From an uncultured Paracoccus sp. (lineage in GTDB: Bacteria > Pseudomonadota > Alphaproteobacteria > Rhodobacterales > Rhodobacteraceae): 52,455 nucleotides of DNA. Shown piece after piece: positions 37,601 through 51,525 of the stretch. The notes beneath the pieces were generated by a model, which saw only the letters and a program-made list of their open reading frames with translations, was not told where the DNA came from and did not search any database. The position numbers were made by a program, and so were the translations under genes. The first letter of the stretch is position 1. Each line of letters begins with the position of its first letter. Where the stretch lies: assembly GCF_947496875.1 (NCBI RefSeq), contig NZ_CANMEH010000016.1:1-52455 (forward strand). Direction: 5' to 3'.

Positions 37601-40600
37601 ATGGCGCAGTTCTTCATCCACCGTCCGGTTTTTGCCTGGGTGCTGGCGATCGTGACCATGCTGGTGGGTGTCTACGCACTGCTTGGGCTGCCGGTGTCGC
37701 AATATCCCGATATCGCCCCCACGACGATCCGGATCAGCGCCAGCTATTCGGGCGCGACGGCCGAGGCGGTGCAGAACTCGGTCACCACGCCGATCGAGGA
37801 TTCGCTGACCGGCATCGATGGACTGCTGTATTTCGAATCGAACTCGTCCCAGGGCCGGTCCTCACTGACCCTCACCTTCGATGACAGCGTCGATCCGACC
37901 GACGCGTTGAACGATGTCCAGTCGCGGGTGCGCAGCGTCGAGTCGCGGCTTCCCTCGCCCGCGCAGACCGCTGGCGTGTCGGTCAGTCGCTCGTCCTCAT
38001 CCATCCTGATGGTCGGCTCGCTGGTGTCCACCGACAACCGCTATCGCACCGTCGAACTCGGCAACCTGCTGGAAGAGGTGGTCGAGGGACCGGTCAAGCG
38101 CGTCCAGGGCGTGGGCGGGATCAACATCTTCGGGTCCGGCTATGCGATGCGCATCTGGCTGGACCCGCTGCGGCTGGCGCAGTACCAGCTGACGCCCACC
38201 GACATCGTGTCGGCGGTCGCGGCGCAGAACGTGACCGTGTCGGTGGGCGCGCTGGGGACCCAGCCGGTGCTGCCGGGTCAGCAGTTCACGGCGACCATCA
38301 CGGCCCAGAGCCAGCTGACCGGGGTCGACGATTTCCGCCGCATCCTGCTGAAAACCGGCGAGGACGGCGCGTCGGTCTGGCTGGGCGATGTGGCCCAGAT
38401 CGAGATCGGTCAGGAACGCTATGGTGTCGACAGCCGCTTCAACGGGCTGAATGCCTCGGGCTTCGGGGTCAATCTGGAAACCGGGGCCAACGCCGTCGAG
38501 ACCGCAGCGGGGGTCCGCGCGGTGCTGGCCGATCTGCAGACGGCGCTGCCCGACGGGGTCGAACTTCGGGTCGCCTATGACACCTCGCCCTTCGTCGAAA
38601 AGTCGATCGAGAAGGTCTATCACACGCTGCTGGAGGCGATCGCGCTGGTCGTCGCGGTGATCCTGCTGTTCCTGCAGAACTGGCGCGCGACGCTGATCCC
38701 GGTGATCGTGGTGCCCGTGGTCCTGCTGGGCACTTTCGCGGTGCTGGCGGTGCTGGGCTATTCGATCAACACGCTGACCATGTTCGCGATGGTGCTGGCG
38801 ATCGGCCTTCTGGTCGATGACGCCATCGTCGTCGTCGAGAATGTCGAGCGGGTGATGCGCGAGGACGGGCTGAACCCGGTCCAGGCGACGGAACGCAGCA
38901 TGCGCCAGATCACCGGCGCGCTGATCGGGATCGCTGTCGTCCTGTCGGCGGTGTTCCTGCCGATGGCGTTCATGGCGGGGTCGACCGGCGTGGTCTATCG
39001 CCAGTTCTCGGCCACCATCATCACCGCGATGATGCTGTCGCTGGCCGCGGCGCTGATCCTGACCCCCTCGCAAACGGCGACACTGCTGCGTCCGCATCAT
39101 GGCCCGTCGGGTTTTGCCCCGGCGCGATGGTTCAACCGCAGCTTCGATCGGATCACTGAAGGTTACGCGCGTGTCGTGGTCCGGATCGTGCGCCGGCCGT
39201 TCCTCGTGCTCCTCGTACTGGTGCTGATCAGCGTGTCGGTCTGGCAGCTGTTCACGCGGATGAACTCGACCTTCCTGCCGACCGAGGATCAGGGCGTGCT
39301 GATGGCCCAGATCAACCTGTCCGAAGGCTCGACGGCGCAGCAGACCCGGGCCGTGGTGGAGGAGATCGAGAGCTATCTGCTGACCGAGGAACCGTCCGTC
39401 GCCTCGACCTTCGGCGCGCTGGGGTTCGGCTTTTCGGGAAGCGGGCAGGGCAGGGCGATGTTGTTCGTCCGACTCAAGGACTTTGCCGAACGGCCGGAAC
39501 CGGATCAGGCCGCCGCGGCACTGGTCCAACGCGCCAACGCCCGGTTCGGGTCGCATCGGGCCGGCCGCGTCACCTTCATGCAGCCGCCCCCGATTCAGGG
39601 GCTGGGCAACAGCGCCGGGTTCAGCATGTTCCTCATCGACCAATCGGGGCGTGGCGTACCGGCCCTGCAGGAAGCGGCGATGGAACTGCAACGCCGGGCC
39701 GACAGCGATCCGCGCGTCACCAGCGTGTTTGGCCGGGGGGACGAGGATGACGCCGCCCTGCGCCTCGATATCGACACCCAGCGTGCCGAGGCGCTGGGGC
39801 TGAACCTCAGCGACGTCAACGGCATGCTGTCCACGATCTTCGCTGGGCGCGAGGTCAACGACTTCGCGCTCGGGGCCACGCTGCGGCCGGTGCTGGTGCA
39901 GGGCGAGGCCGCGTTCCGGATGCAGCCCGAGGATCTGGAGGCGTGGTACGCCCGCAACAGCGCCGGCGAGATGGTGCCGTTCAGCGCGTTCATGTCGACG
40001 CGCTGGGTTCCGGTGTCGCCGCGACTGGCGCGGTTCGAGGGGACGGACGCGATATCGATCGCCGGCAGCGAGGCACCGGGAACCAGTTCGGGCGAGGCGA
40101 TGGACGCCATGGAAGAACTTGTCGCGGGGTTGCCGGGTGGCGGCTATGGCACGGCATGGACCGGCCTGTCCTACCAGGAACGGCAGGCCGGCAACCAGGC
40201 GCCCTATCTGTATGCGCTGTCCGCCCTCGTGGTGTTCCTGTCGCTGGCGGCATTGTACGAAAGCTGGTCGGTGCCGTTCTCGGTCATGCTGGCCGTGCCG
40301 GTGGGGGTGCTCGGCGCGGTCCTCGCGGCGCTGCTGTTCGGTCAGTCGAATGACGTCTATTTCAAGGTGGGGGTGCTGACGACGATCGGGCTGGCGGCCA
40401 AAAACGCGATCCTGATCATCGAATTCGCGCGCGTGCTGGAACAGCAGGGCCGCGGCCCCGAGGAGGCCGCCGTCGAGGCCGCGCGTCTGCGCCTGCGCCC
40501 CATCCTGATGACGTCGCTGGCGTTCATCCTGGGGGTGTTGCCCCTGGCGATTGCACGCGGGGCCGGGGCAGCGGCGCAGAATTCCATCGGCATTGGGGTG

Positions 40601-40720
40601 ATGGGCGGGATGATCGCGGCCACCTTTCTGGGGATCTTCATGGTGCCCGGCTTCTACGTCGCGGTTCGTCGCATGACGGGCGCACGACGGATGCAGGTTC
40701 AGGGCAGCCCGGCCGAGTGA
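37601..40720 (+). CDS. RND multidrug efflux pump, HAE1/AcrB family
   Basis: A 1,039-residue inner-membrane proton antiporter with 12 transmembrane segments and two large periplasmic loops. The start MAQFFIHRPVFAWVLAIVTM is typical. The proton-relay Asp pair is in TM4 (GLLVDDAIVVVENVERVM) and the relay Lys in TM10 (TIGLAAKNAILIIEFA). NQxxxxxVTTPIE-type and GSxARVGG-region equivalents mark the HAE1 branch that exports drugs, detergents and other amphiphiles. It is coupled to the upstream adaptor gene. Confidence 0.93.
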   Translation: MAQFFIHRPVFAWVLAIVTMLVGVYALLGLPVSQYPDIAPTTIRISASYSGATAEAVQNSVTTPIEDSLTGIDGLLYFESNSSQGRSSLTLTFDDSVDPTDALNDVQSRVRSVESRLPSPAQTAGVSVSRSSSSILMVGSLVSTDNRYRTVELGNLLEEVVEGPVKRVQGVGGINIFGSGYAMRIWLDPLRLAQYQLTPTDIVSAVAAQNVTVSVGALGTQPVLPGQQFTATITAQSQLTGVDDFRRILLKTGEDGASVWLGDVAQIEIGQERYGVDSRFNGLNASGFGVNLETGANAVETAAGVRAVLADLQTALPDGVELRVAYDTSPFVEKSIEKVYHTLLEAIALVVAVILLFLQNWRATLIPVIVVPVVLLGTFAVLAVLGYSINTLTMFAMVLAIGLLVDDAIVVVENVERVMREDGLNPVQATERSMRQITGALIGIAVVLSAVFLPMAFMAGSTGVVYRQFSATIITAMMLSLAAALILTPSQTATLLRPHHGPSGFAPARWFNRSFDRITEGYARVVVRIVRRPFLVLLVLVLISVSVWQLFTRMNSTFLPTEDQGVLMAQINLSEGSTAQQTRAVVEEIESYLLTEEPSVASTFGALGFGFSGSGQGRAMLFVRLKDFAERPEPDQAAAALVQRANARFGSHRAGRVTFMQPPPIQGLGNSAGFSMFLIDQSGRGVPALQEAAMELQRRADSDPRVTSVFGRGDEDDAALRLDIDTQRAEALGLNLSDVNGMLSTIFAGREVNDFALGATLRPVLVQGEAAFRMQPEDLEAWYARNSAGEMVPFSAFMSTRWVPVSPRLARFEGTDAISIAGSEAPGTSSGEAMDAMEELVAGLPGGGYGTAWTGLSYQERQAGNQAPYLYALSALVVFLSLAALYESWSVPFSVMLAVPVGVLGAVLAALLFGQSNDVYFKVGVLTTIGLAAKNAILIIEFARVLEQQGRGPEEAAVEAARLRLRPILMTSLAFILGVLPLAIARGAGAAAQNSIGIGVMGGMIAATFLGIFMVPGFYVAVRRMTGARRMQVQGSPAE

Positions 40721-40822
40721 CCCCATTGGCACCCGATCGCACGGTTGCGGAACGGGAGCTCACCCGCGAAAATCGATCTCCGAAGGCCCTGCCTTGGCCT
40801 GGGCTGTGCGCAGGAGGATTTC

Positions 40823-41680
40823 ATGATCGACACACCCGAGCGCCGGCCGGATCTCACCGACTGGATCGGCCGAACCGAAAGCCGGGACGAGATCCTGCGC
40901 CCGTTCCCGGCCGACGCGATGGCGGCCACACTGGACCGGGACGAGCGCCATCCCGACGGCACGGCGCTGCCCGCCTTGTGGCACTGGCTGTATTTCCTGC
41001 CGATCCACAAGCTGTCCGACAGCGGTCGCGACGGGCATGCGGCAAAGGGCAATTTCCTGCCGCCCGTGCCGCTGCCGCGGCGGATGTGGGCGGGCAGCCG
41101 GTTCAGCTTCCGCTCGCCCCTGCGGATCGGGACCGCGGCGCGCCGGGTGTCCAGCATCACCAGTGTCCGTCCCAAGGAGGGGCGCAGCGGCGCCCTGTGC
41201 TTCGTCACCGTGCAGCACGACCTGTTCGATGGAGATACCCACTGCATCGCCGAGGAACACGATATCGTCTATCGTGAGGAACCTGCCGCCGGGGCGCCGG
41301 CACCTGCGCCTCAGCCCGCCCCCGAGACGTCGGATTTCACTCGCGCCGTCCACCCCGATCCGGTGCTGCTGATGCGGTACTCGGCGCTGACCTTCAACGG
41401 TCACCGGATCCACTATGATCGACCATATGCCACCGGCGTCGAGGGCTATGGCGGGCTCGTCGTTCATGGGCCGCTGCTGGCGACGCTGCTGATGGACCTG
41501 CTGCGGCGCCAGATGCCGGATGCCGAGGTGGCGACATTCGCGTTCCGCGCCCTGGCCACGATCATCGACACCGAGGATTTCACGGTGCACGGCGCCCGTC
41601 AGGATGACGGTAGCATGCGCCTGTGGGTGCGCCGTCACGACGGCGCGCTGGCGATGGATGCCACCGCGACGCTGGCCTGA
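40823..41680 (+). CDS. FAS1-like dehydratase / mesaconyl-C4-CoA hydratase-like protein
   Basis: A 285-residue double hot-dog protein. The N-terminal half carries the FAS1-like dehydratase pattern (WIGRTESRDEILRPFPADAM, PRRMWAGSRFSFRSPL); the C-terminal half has the MaoC-like region (LMRYSALTFNGHRIHYDRPYA with YGGLVVHGPLLATLL), whose Asn/His pair is the hydratase motif. Related enzymes hydrate mesaconyl-C4-CoA to (S)-citramalyl-CoA; a yeast relative (Htd2) is a mitochondrial fatty-acid dehydratase. The start at 40823 has AGGAGG upstream. The natural substrate is unproven; the window's propionyl-CoA genes make a C5-dicarboxylate role plausible. Confidence 0.75.
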   Translation: MIDTPERRPDLTDWIGRTESRDEILRPFPADAMAATLDRDERHPDGTALPALWHWLYFLPIHKLSDSGRDGHAAKGNFLPPVPLPRRMWAGSRFSFRSPLRIGTAARRVSSITSVRPKEGRSGALCFVTVQHDLFDGDTHCIAEEHDIVYREEPAAGAPAPAPQPAPETSDFTRAVHPDPVLLMRYSALTFNGHRIHYDRPYATGVEGYGGLVVHGPLLATLLMDLLRRQMPDAEVATFAFRALATIIDTEDFTVHGARQDDGSMRLWVRRHDGALAMDATATLA

Positions 41681-41881
41681 AAACCCCGGCGACGTGGATC
41701 CGGTGGACGCAGCGGACCTCTACTGCATCATTCCGCCGAGCGAAGTGCCAGCGTCCCAAGGACACAAAATGGCGGACGCAAGCGCCAACTGATCCTATTG
41801 TGGGCCGCAGGCTGCGCCGCATCACGGCGGGCCGGGACAGGTCACGCCCTGTCCAGCCACGTCCAACGGGAGGATAGGACG

Positions 41882-42880
41882 ATGACACTGACCCGCCGCA
41901 TGCTGATGGCGACAAGCGCCGCAGCGTTCGCCCTGACCGCGATGCCGCTGCGCGCGCAGGAGCCGATCGTGATCAAGTTCAGCCACGTGGTCGCGCCGGA
42001 GACGCCCAAGGGGAAGGGCGCCGAGAAGTTCAAGCAACTCGCCGAGGAGTACACCGATGGACGGGTGACCGTCGACGTGTACCCGAACAGCCAGCTCTAC
42101 AAGGACAAGGAAGAGCTGGAGGCGTTGCAGATGGGGGCGGTCCAGATGCTGGCGCCGTCACTGGCAAAGTTCGGGCCACTGGGCGTCGGGGACTTCGAGG
42201 TGTTCGACCTGCCCTACATCTTCCCGGATCGCACGGCGCTGCAGAAGGTGACCTCTGGCGAGGTGGGCGACGCGCTGCTGGCCAAGCTGGAACCCAAGGG
42301 GATCACCGGGCTGGCGTACTGGGACAACGGCTTCAAGATCATGACGGCGAATAGTCCACTGCGGATGCCGGAGGATTTCCTGGGACAGAAGATGCGGATC
42401 CAGTCTTCTAAGGTGCTGGAGGCGCAGTTCCAGGCGCTGGGCGCCGTTCCCCAGGTGATGGCGTTTTCCGAGGTCTACCAGGCCATGCAGACCGGGGTCG
42501 TCGACGGGTCCGAAAACACCCCGTCGAACGTCTACACACAGAAGATGCACGAGGTTCAGAAACACGCCACCGTGTCGAACCACGGCTACATCGGCTATGC
42601 GGTCATCGTGAACAAGGCGTTCTGGGACGGCCTGCCGGACGATGTGCGCGAACAGCTCGATCGCGCGATGGTCGACGCCAGCGAGTATGCCAACAGCATC
42701 GCCCAGGACGAGAATGCCGCCGCGCTGCAGGCGATCCGCGACGCGGGTACGACAGAGGTGCACGAGCAGACGCCTGAAGAGCGCGAGGCATGGATGGCCG
42801 AGCTCGAAAGCGTTTACGCCGAGATGGAGTCCCGGATCGGCAAGGAGACGATCGAGATGGTCAGGTCGGCCACGCGCTGA
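41882..42880 (+). CDS. Orphan TRAP solute-binding protein, C4-dicarboxylate type
   Basis: A 332-residue binding protein with a signal peptide ending ALTAMPLRAQ and a twin-Arg-like start (MTLTRRM). Family segments are VIKFSHVVAPETPKGKGAEKF, GDFEVFDLPYIFPD, GLAYWDNGFKIMTAN, KMRIQSSKVLEAQFQALGA and GVVDGSENTPSNVYTQKMHE. The overall character is that of DctP for succinate, fumarate or malate. GGGAGGA precedes the ATG. No permease genes follow; the next gene converges, so it must use permeases encoded elsewhere. Confidence 0.9.
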   Translation: MTLTRRMLMATSAAAFALTAMPLRAQEPIVIKFSHVVAPETPKGKGAEKFKQLAEEYTDGRVTVDVYPNSQLYKDKEELEALQMGAVQMLAPSLAKFGPLGVGDFEVFDLPYIFPDRTALQKVTSGEVGDALLAKLEPKGITGLAYWDNGFKIMTANSPLRMPEDFLGQKMRIQSSKVLEAQFQALGAVPQVMAFSEVYQAMQTGVVDGSENTPSNVYTQKMHEVQKHATVSNHGYIGYAVIVNKAFWDGLPDDVREQLDRAMVDASEYANSIAQDENAAALQAIRDAGTTEVHEQTPEEREAWMAELESVYAEMESRIGKETIEMVRSATR

Positions 42881-42958
42881 ACGTGGCTTAAGGCGGTCAC
42901 GGCCGGGGTCAGGCGTCGGGATGGCGCCGCGCCCCAGACCGGCCAGGCCAGTCCGCCT

Positions 42959-43441
42959 CTAGCTGCGCAGCGTTTCCAACGCGCGGGTCAGGTCGTCGCG
43001 CAGCGCGCGTCGTTCCTTGGGCGCCAGAAAGACGCCCAGTTCGATCTCGCGGCCGCCGTCGGTCAAGGTCAGGTAATCCTCGACCGGCTTGCTGCGCAGC
43101 GACAGGCGGACCCAGTAGGGGTTCGCCTGCCATTGCCGGTCGGCGCGACCGGGATCGTGCCGCGTGACCGTAATTCGGTCCGGCGTCAGTTCGACCAGCT
43201 CGTGCATCTGGCCGGCGCGGTTGTTGACCCGGATCGCCATCCACAGCCCGGCCCCAACCAGCACGGCAAACGGCAGCAGCCCCCACAGCACGGCATTGCC
43301 CACGACAGCCAGCATGGGCAGCGCCAGCCCCAGCGCCGTCAGCCCCATCACCCACACGAAGCCGGTGACGGGAAGCGACCGGTGAGGCCAGATCATCAGC
43401 CGCCGGTCGGTGGGGCTGGTGTCGTGCCATGCATAGGGCAT
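42959..43441 (-). CDS. DUF2244 family membrane protein
   Basis: A 160-residue protein with two adjacent transmembrane helices (PVTGFVWVMGLTALGLALPM and AVLWGLLPFAVLVGAGLWMA) followed by a beta-rich cytosolic part (HELVELTPDRITVTRHDPGR, ANPYWVRLSLRSKP, GREIELGVFLAPKERRALRD). DUF2244 genes commonly lie next to cytochrome oxidase genes in alphaproteobacteria, as here beside ctaD; a role in oxidase biogenesis is sometimes suspected but unproven. The start at 43441 follows a GGGGG-rich stretch just upstream of the ctaD terminator. Confidence 0.85.
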   Translation of the reverse strand: MPYAWHDTSPTDRRLMIWPHRSLPVTGFVWVMGLTALGLALPMLAVVGNAVLWGLLPFAVLVGAGLWMAIRVNNRAGQMHELVELTPDRITVTRHDPGRADRQWQANPYWVRLSLRSKPVEDYLTLTDGGREIELGVFLAPKERRALRDDLTRALETLRS

Positions 43442-43474
43442 GTGGCTCGGTGGTCCCCCGTTCGGGTGCTTACG

Positions 43475-43504
43475 GAAAACGGGCCCCGGATTGCTCCGGA
43501 GCCC
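43475..43504 (-). terminator. Rho-independent terminator of ctaD
   Basis: On the minus strand a 10-bp stem (GGGCTCCGGA with TCCGGGGCCC, one G-T pair, GCAA loop; 43481-43504) is followed by GTTTTC. It lies 23 bases past the ctaD stop and separates ctaD from the DUF2244 gene. Confidence 0.8.
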
Positions 43505-43527
43505 GCTTGCATCAATGTCGACGCGGC

Positions 43528-45216
<1,689 letters not shown>

Positions 45217-45312
45217 TCAGAATCAGCGCCAGCCCGGCTGGCAGCGCCGCGGGACTTTCACGATTGTTAGCCGACGAATTCCAGCCGGGCAATGCGTCGG
45301 ACCGTTCGGGCA

Positions 45313-45345
45313 AGAGAAAACCCCCGGGTGCAGGGCACCCGGGGG
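45313..45345 (-). terminator. Rho-independent terminator of the cytochrome c gene
   Basis: On the minus strand a perfect 11-bp stem CCCCCGGGTGC/GCACCCGGGGG with a three-base loop (45321-45345) is followed by TTTTCTCTT. It is the strongest intrinsic terminator noticed in the window and ends the cytochrome c transcript before ctaD. Confidence 0.9.
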
Positions 45346-45402
45346 TCGATCATGTGGCGCTCATCGTCCCGGTCACCCCGTCGGGGCGACCGGCAAGACG
45401 GA

Positions 45403-45942
45403 TCAGTTCGACGCCGGGGCGGTATCCGCGTCCGTGGCCGGGGTGTCGGCTGCGGGGGCCGCGGCCGCGCCATTATCGTCGTCGCCGTTGTCGTCGTCAT
45501 CGCCGTTCTCGCCGGCCTCAGGCGAGTGCTGCGCGAGGAACGCGACCACGTCGGCCTGATTCTTGCTCAGCTTGAAGGTCATCTTTGTCTTGGCTTTGTC
45601 GTTGCCGGTCTTCTCTTTCAGATAGGCGGCCGGATCGGTGACGTACTCGGCCAGCGAAGCCTCGTCCCACACCATGTCCGGGTTCTTTTCGGCCAGCTCG
45701 AGGATGCCGTCGCCGTACTTGAAATCTTCCTGCGACGCCGGCTTTCTGCCGACGATGCCGTAAAGGTTCGGGCCGGTCTTGCCACCCTTGACGATGTCTT
45801 CGCCGTCATCGTCCTGGATCATGTGGCAGGCCTTGCACTTGTTGTATTCCTTTTCACCGGCGGCGGCGTCGCCGTCCTGCGCGGCAGCGGGCAGGGCCAG
45901 GGCAAGCGCGGCGAACGTGGCGAAAATGCTGGTCTTCATCAT
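45403..45942 (-). CDS. cycA: Cytochrome c550-like (class I cytochrome c)
   Basis: A 179-residue periplasmic c-type cytochrome. The signal peptide ends ALPAAAQ (about residue 22); haem attaches at Cys36 and Cys39 in CKACH with His40 as ligand, and Met121 in KMTFKL is the sixth ligand. It resembles Paracoccus cytochrome c550 (cycA), which I recall being encoded next to ctaDI. It should carry electrons from bc1 to the oxidase. The C-terminal 40 residues (GENGDDDDNGDDDNG then Ala/Pro/Thr-rich) are a flexible acidic tail that may aid docking. Two ATGs are adjacent (45942 and 45939); GAGAGGA suits the second slightly better. Confidence 0.9.
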   Translation of the reverse strand: MMKTSIFATFAALALALPAAAQDGDAAAGEKEYNKCKACHMIQDDDGEDIVKGGKTGPNLYGIVGRKPASQEDFKYGDGILELAEKNPDMVWDEASLAEYVTDPAAYLKEKTGNDKAKTKMTFKLSKNQADVVAFLAQHSPEAGENGDDDDNGDDDNGAAAAPAADTPATDADTAPASN

Positions 45943-46030
45943 GATGTCCTCTCAACCGTCGGAGTGGGGGCAAGGGGTCGTTTCCCTCGCCGTCCGGGAT
46001 ATGTGCAGGGTATAACGGTTACAAGCCGGA

Positions 46031-46729
46031 TTAGGTCCTGACAACTTCGTCAGCGTCCCATTTCGCGGTCGCCCGACTGTCCGGGTCCAGCCACGCGGCA
46101 AAGGTCGCCTGCAACGCGGCATCCAGATCGCCCATGGTGACCGGCAGGCCCAGATCGACGAGGCTGGTGACGCCGTGCCCGCGAATGCCGCAGGGCACGA
46201 TGCCCGCGTAATGCGACAGGTCCGGTTCCACATTGATCGCCAGCCCGTGAAAGCTCACCCAGCGGCGCAGCTTGACGCCGATGGCCGCGATCTTGTCCTC
46301 GCGCATCGACCCGTCGGGCAGGGCGGGCTTTTCGGGGCGGGCGATCCAGACGCCGACACGACCGTCGCGGATCTCGCCACGCAGGCCGAACTCGGCAAGC
46401 GCGTCGATCACCCAGCCCTCGAGCGCCGCGACGAAAGACCGCACGTCGCGCCCGCGCCGGTTCAGGTCGAGCATGGCATAGACGACCCGCTGGCCCGGGC
46501 CGTGATAGGTGAACTGCCCGCCCCGTCCGGTTGCGAACACGGGGAAGCGGTCCGGCTGGACCAGGTCGGCGGCTCTGGCGCTGGTGCCGGCCGTGTAGAG
46601 CGGCGGGTGTTCGACCAGCCACACGGCCTCGGGCGCCCGGCCAGCGAGAATGTCGGCGACCCGCGCCTCCATCGCGGCAACGGCGTCGGGATAGGGGGTC
46701 AGGGCGGGCCGGGACGTCCATTCGATCAT
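46031..46729 (-). CDS. lipB: Octanoyl-[acyl carrier protein]:protein octanoyltransferase
   Basis: A 232-residue LipB that moves octanoyl groups from ACP to lipoyl domains. The motif [20 protein letters not shown] is canonical; [17 protein letters not shown] carries the catalytic Lys region and [15 protein letters not shown] the catalytic Cys. The start at 46729 ([13 protein letters not shown]) leaves 135 bases to the divergent metH start, a shared promoter region. Its products would include E2 subunits and the glycine cleavage H protein. Confidence 0.94.
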   Translation of the reverse strand: MIEWTSRPALTPYPDAVAAMEARVADILAGRAPEAVWLVEHPPLYTAGTSARAADLVQPDRFPVFATGRGGQFTYHGPGQRVVYAMLDLNRRGRDVRSFVAALEGWVIDALAEFGLRGEIRDGRVGVWIARPEKPALPDGSMREDKIAAIGVKLRRWVSFHGLAINVEPDLSHYAGIVPCGIRGHGVTSLVDLGLPVTMGDLDAALQATFAAWLDPDSRATAKWDADEVVRT

Positions 46730-46782
46730 CCGACCCGATTGCCGGGAGCGTAGCGGTCGCGCAAGCCTGCATGAGCCGCGCG

Positions 46783-46804
46783 CATGTTTTCGGTGAAGAA
46801 CATG
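46783..46804. promoter_or_regulatory. Imperfect palindrome in the lipB-metH divergent region
   Basis: CATGTT at 46783-46788 and AACATG at 46799-46804 form an inverted repeat with 10 bases between, in the control region upstream of metH. It could be an operator or a transcript hairpin. No known riboswitch was recognised in this stretch. Confidence 0.3.
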
Positions 46805-46864
46805 AATTTCCCTTATGTGCCGGCCGGGGGTATAAGGCGGCACCCGCGAAAGGACGAACCGACC

Positions 46865-50596
<3,732 letters not shown>

Positions 50597-50644
50597 ATCT
50601 TTTCAAGTCGGGGCAGGCTCGCTATGTCAGCGGCACCACGGATT

Positions 50645-50731
50645 GCGGTCGTGGCGGAATTGGTAGACGCGCAGCGTTGAGGTCGCTGTTCCTTAACCGG
50701 AGTGGAAGTTCGAGTCTTCTCGACCGCACCA
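50645..50731 (+). tRNA. tRNA-Leu (anticodon GAG), CCA encoded
   Basis: An 87-base class II tRNA. The acceptor arms GCGGTCG and CGACCGC pair fully; the anticodon arm is CAGCG-TTGAGGT-CGCTG with anticodon GAG, followed by a long variable arm (about TTCCTTAACCGGAGT) and a T arm GGAAGTTCGAGTCTTCT. CCA is encoded at 50729-50731. Its 3' end faces the decayed DNA at 50732 onward. Confidence 0.96.
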
Positions 50732-51068
50732 TGTCATACGTGTAAGTGTTGGTGTGCGATGGGTAAATATCGGAGGGTCAGGGATCTGTCCCCCCAGGTT
50801 ATCCCCCCGATCAGGACGTAGCCGAGATGGCGGGTGGACCGCATTGTCCGGGTGCGGAGTTCTCCTCTGGGTCGCAATCCCAGCGACGAACCTACGCGTA
50901 GGGATGCTTCTCTTGCCTGCCGCGACTTTGCTGCTTGGCGGTCGAGACGATGGTCAATCTCGTCGACCTTCTTGTCCAACTGCGAAGTCTTTTGTCGCTC
51001 CCCGCATGGCTCATCCAGTTGAGCGGGCATGCATCGCGAGCGCCCAGCCACGCTATTCCACACGTCAC
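50732..51068. other. Relic flank downstream of tRNA-Leu
   Basis: No intact gene. TCGGGGGGATAA occurs on the minus strand at 50799-50810, 67 bases from the tRNA CCA end. A minus-strand frame of 109 codons (50734-51063) has a short helical stretch KTSQLDKKVDEIDHRLDRQA but no ribosome site and no recognised family. The layout copies that beside tRNA-Thr. Confidence 0.45.
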
Positions 51069-51310
51069 TGGGTGTGCGCGGCGCGCAGACTCGTCCAGCG
51101 CATGAGCAGCGAGGCGAGTGCTTTCACGATGACCTGCTCGTCGCTTGTGCCAGCTGAGCTGCTTCAGCCCTCGATCCGATCCTGAAGTCTGCGGATCGAC
51201 CTGGCAAAAGCGGCCGGCCGCCGAGTGGCCACGCGGCAACGCCATCGCCACCCTGCAAGTGTGACCATCCATGCGCTGGAGGAGGCTGGCGGTGACATTG
51301 CCGAGGACGC
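51069..51310 (-). other. Relic segment B, homologous to relic segment A at 6131-6360
   Basis: Minus-strand translation gives LLQRMDG in one frame and DEQVIVKALASLLMRWT before a stop in another; these match LLQRRDG and KEQLAVSALTSLLKRWT of segment A. The DNA match is 21 of 22 bases at 51093-51114, with GATCCGCAGA and other words shared in order. It is a decayed gene of unknown family pointing toward tRNA-Leu. Confidence 0.5.
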
Positions 51311-51444
51311 GCGGGTTGCTCCCCAACAGCCAGGGGCGCGCCGGGAGATGTCCGCGGCATGGCTGCCCGTTAGCCCCCCAATAGGTTCCGCAAGGATGTC
51401 GGTGCAGGCACAAATGAGGTTCGCGTGTCCCCGCAGGACGTGCG
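51311..51444. other. Unassigned spacer before the pentanucleotide tract
   Basis: No recognisable gene. GAGG at 51416-51419 lies 5 bases before a GTG at 51425, a possible translation start that reads into the repeat tract but is currently out of frame with the E2 sequence. Confidence 0.3.
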
Positions 51445-51480
51445 CCTCTCCTCTCCTCTCCTCTCCTCTCCTCTCCTCTC
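51445..51480 (+). repeat. Pentanucleotide tract (CCTCT)7
   Basis: Seven uninterrupted CCTCT units plus one C, followed by two copies of GTTCGCTC (51481-51496). Unit changes alter the reading frame because five is not a multiple of three. It sits directly upstream of the headless E2 gene. Confidence 0.9.
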
Positions 51481-51525
51481 GTTCGCTCGTTCGCTCGCTG
51501 GTCGGGCCGGGCGCCGCTGTACGCA

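Noticed and set aside
37997..40732. A 911-codon minus-strand frame opposite the RND pump
   Set aside because: The His/Gln/Arg/Asp-rich composition is typical of the antisense of hydrophobic membrane-protein codons; the sense gene is unambiguous.
46730..46864. SAM, SAH or cobalamin riboswitch before metH
   Set aside because: The leader is short and lacks the conserved boxes of SAM-II, SAM/SAH, SAH or cobalamin riboswitches that I know.
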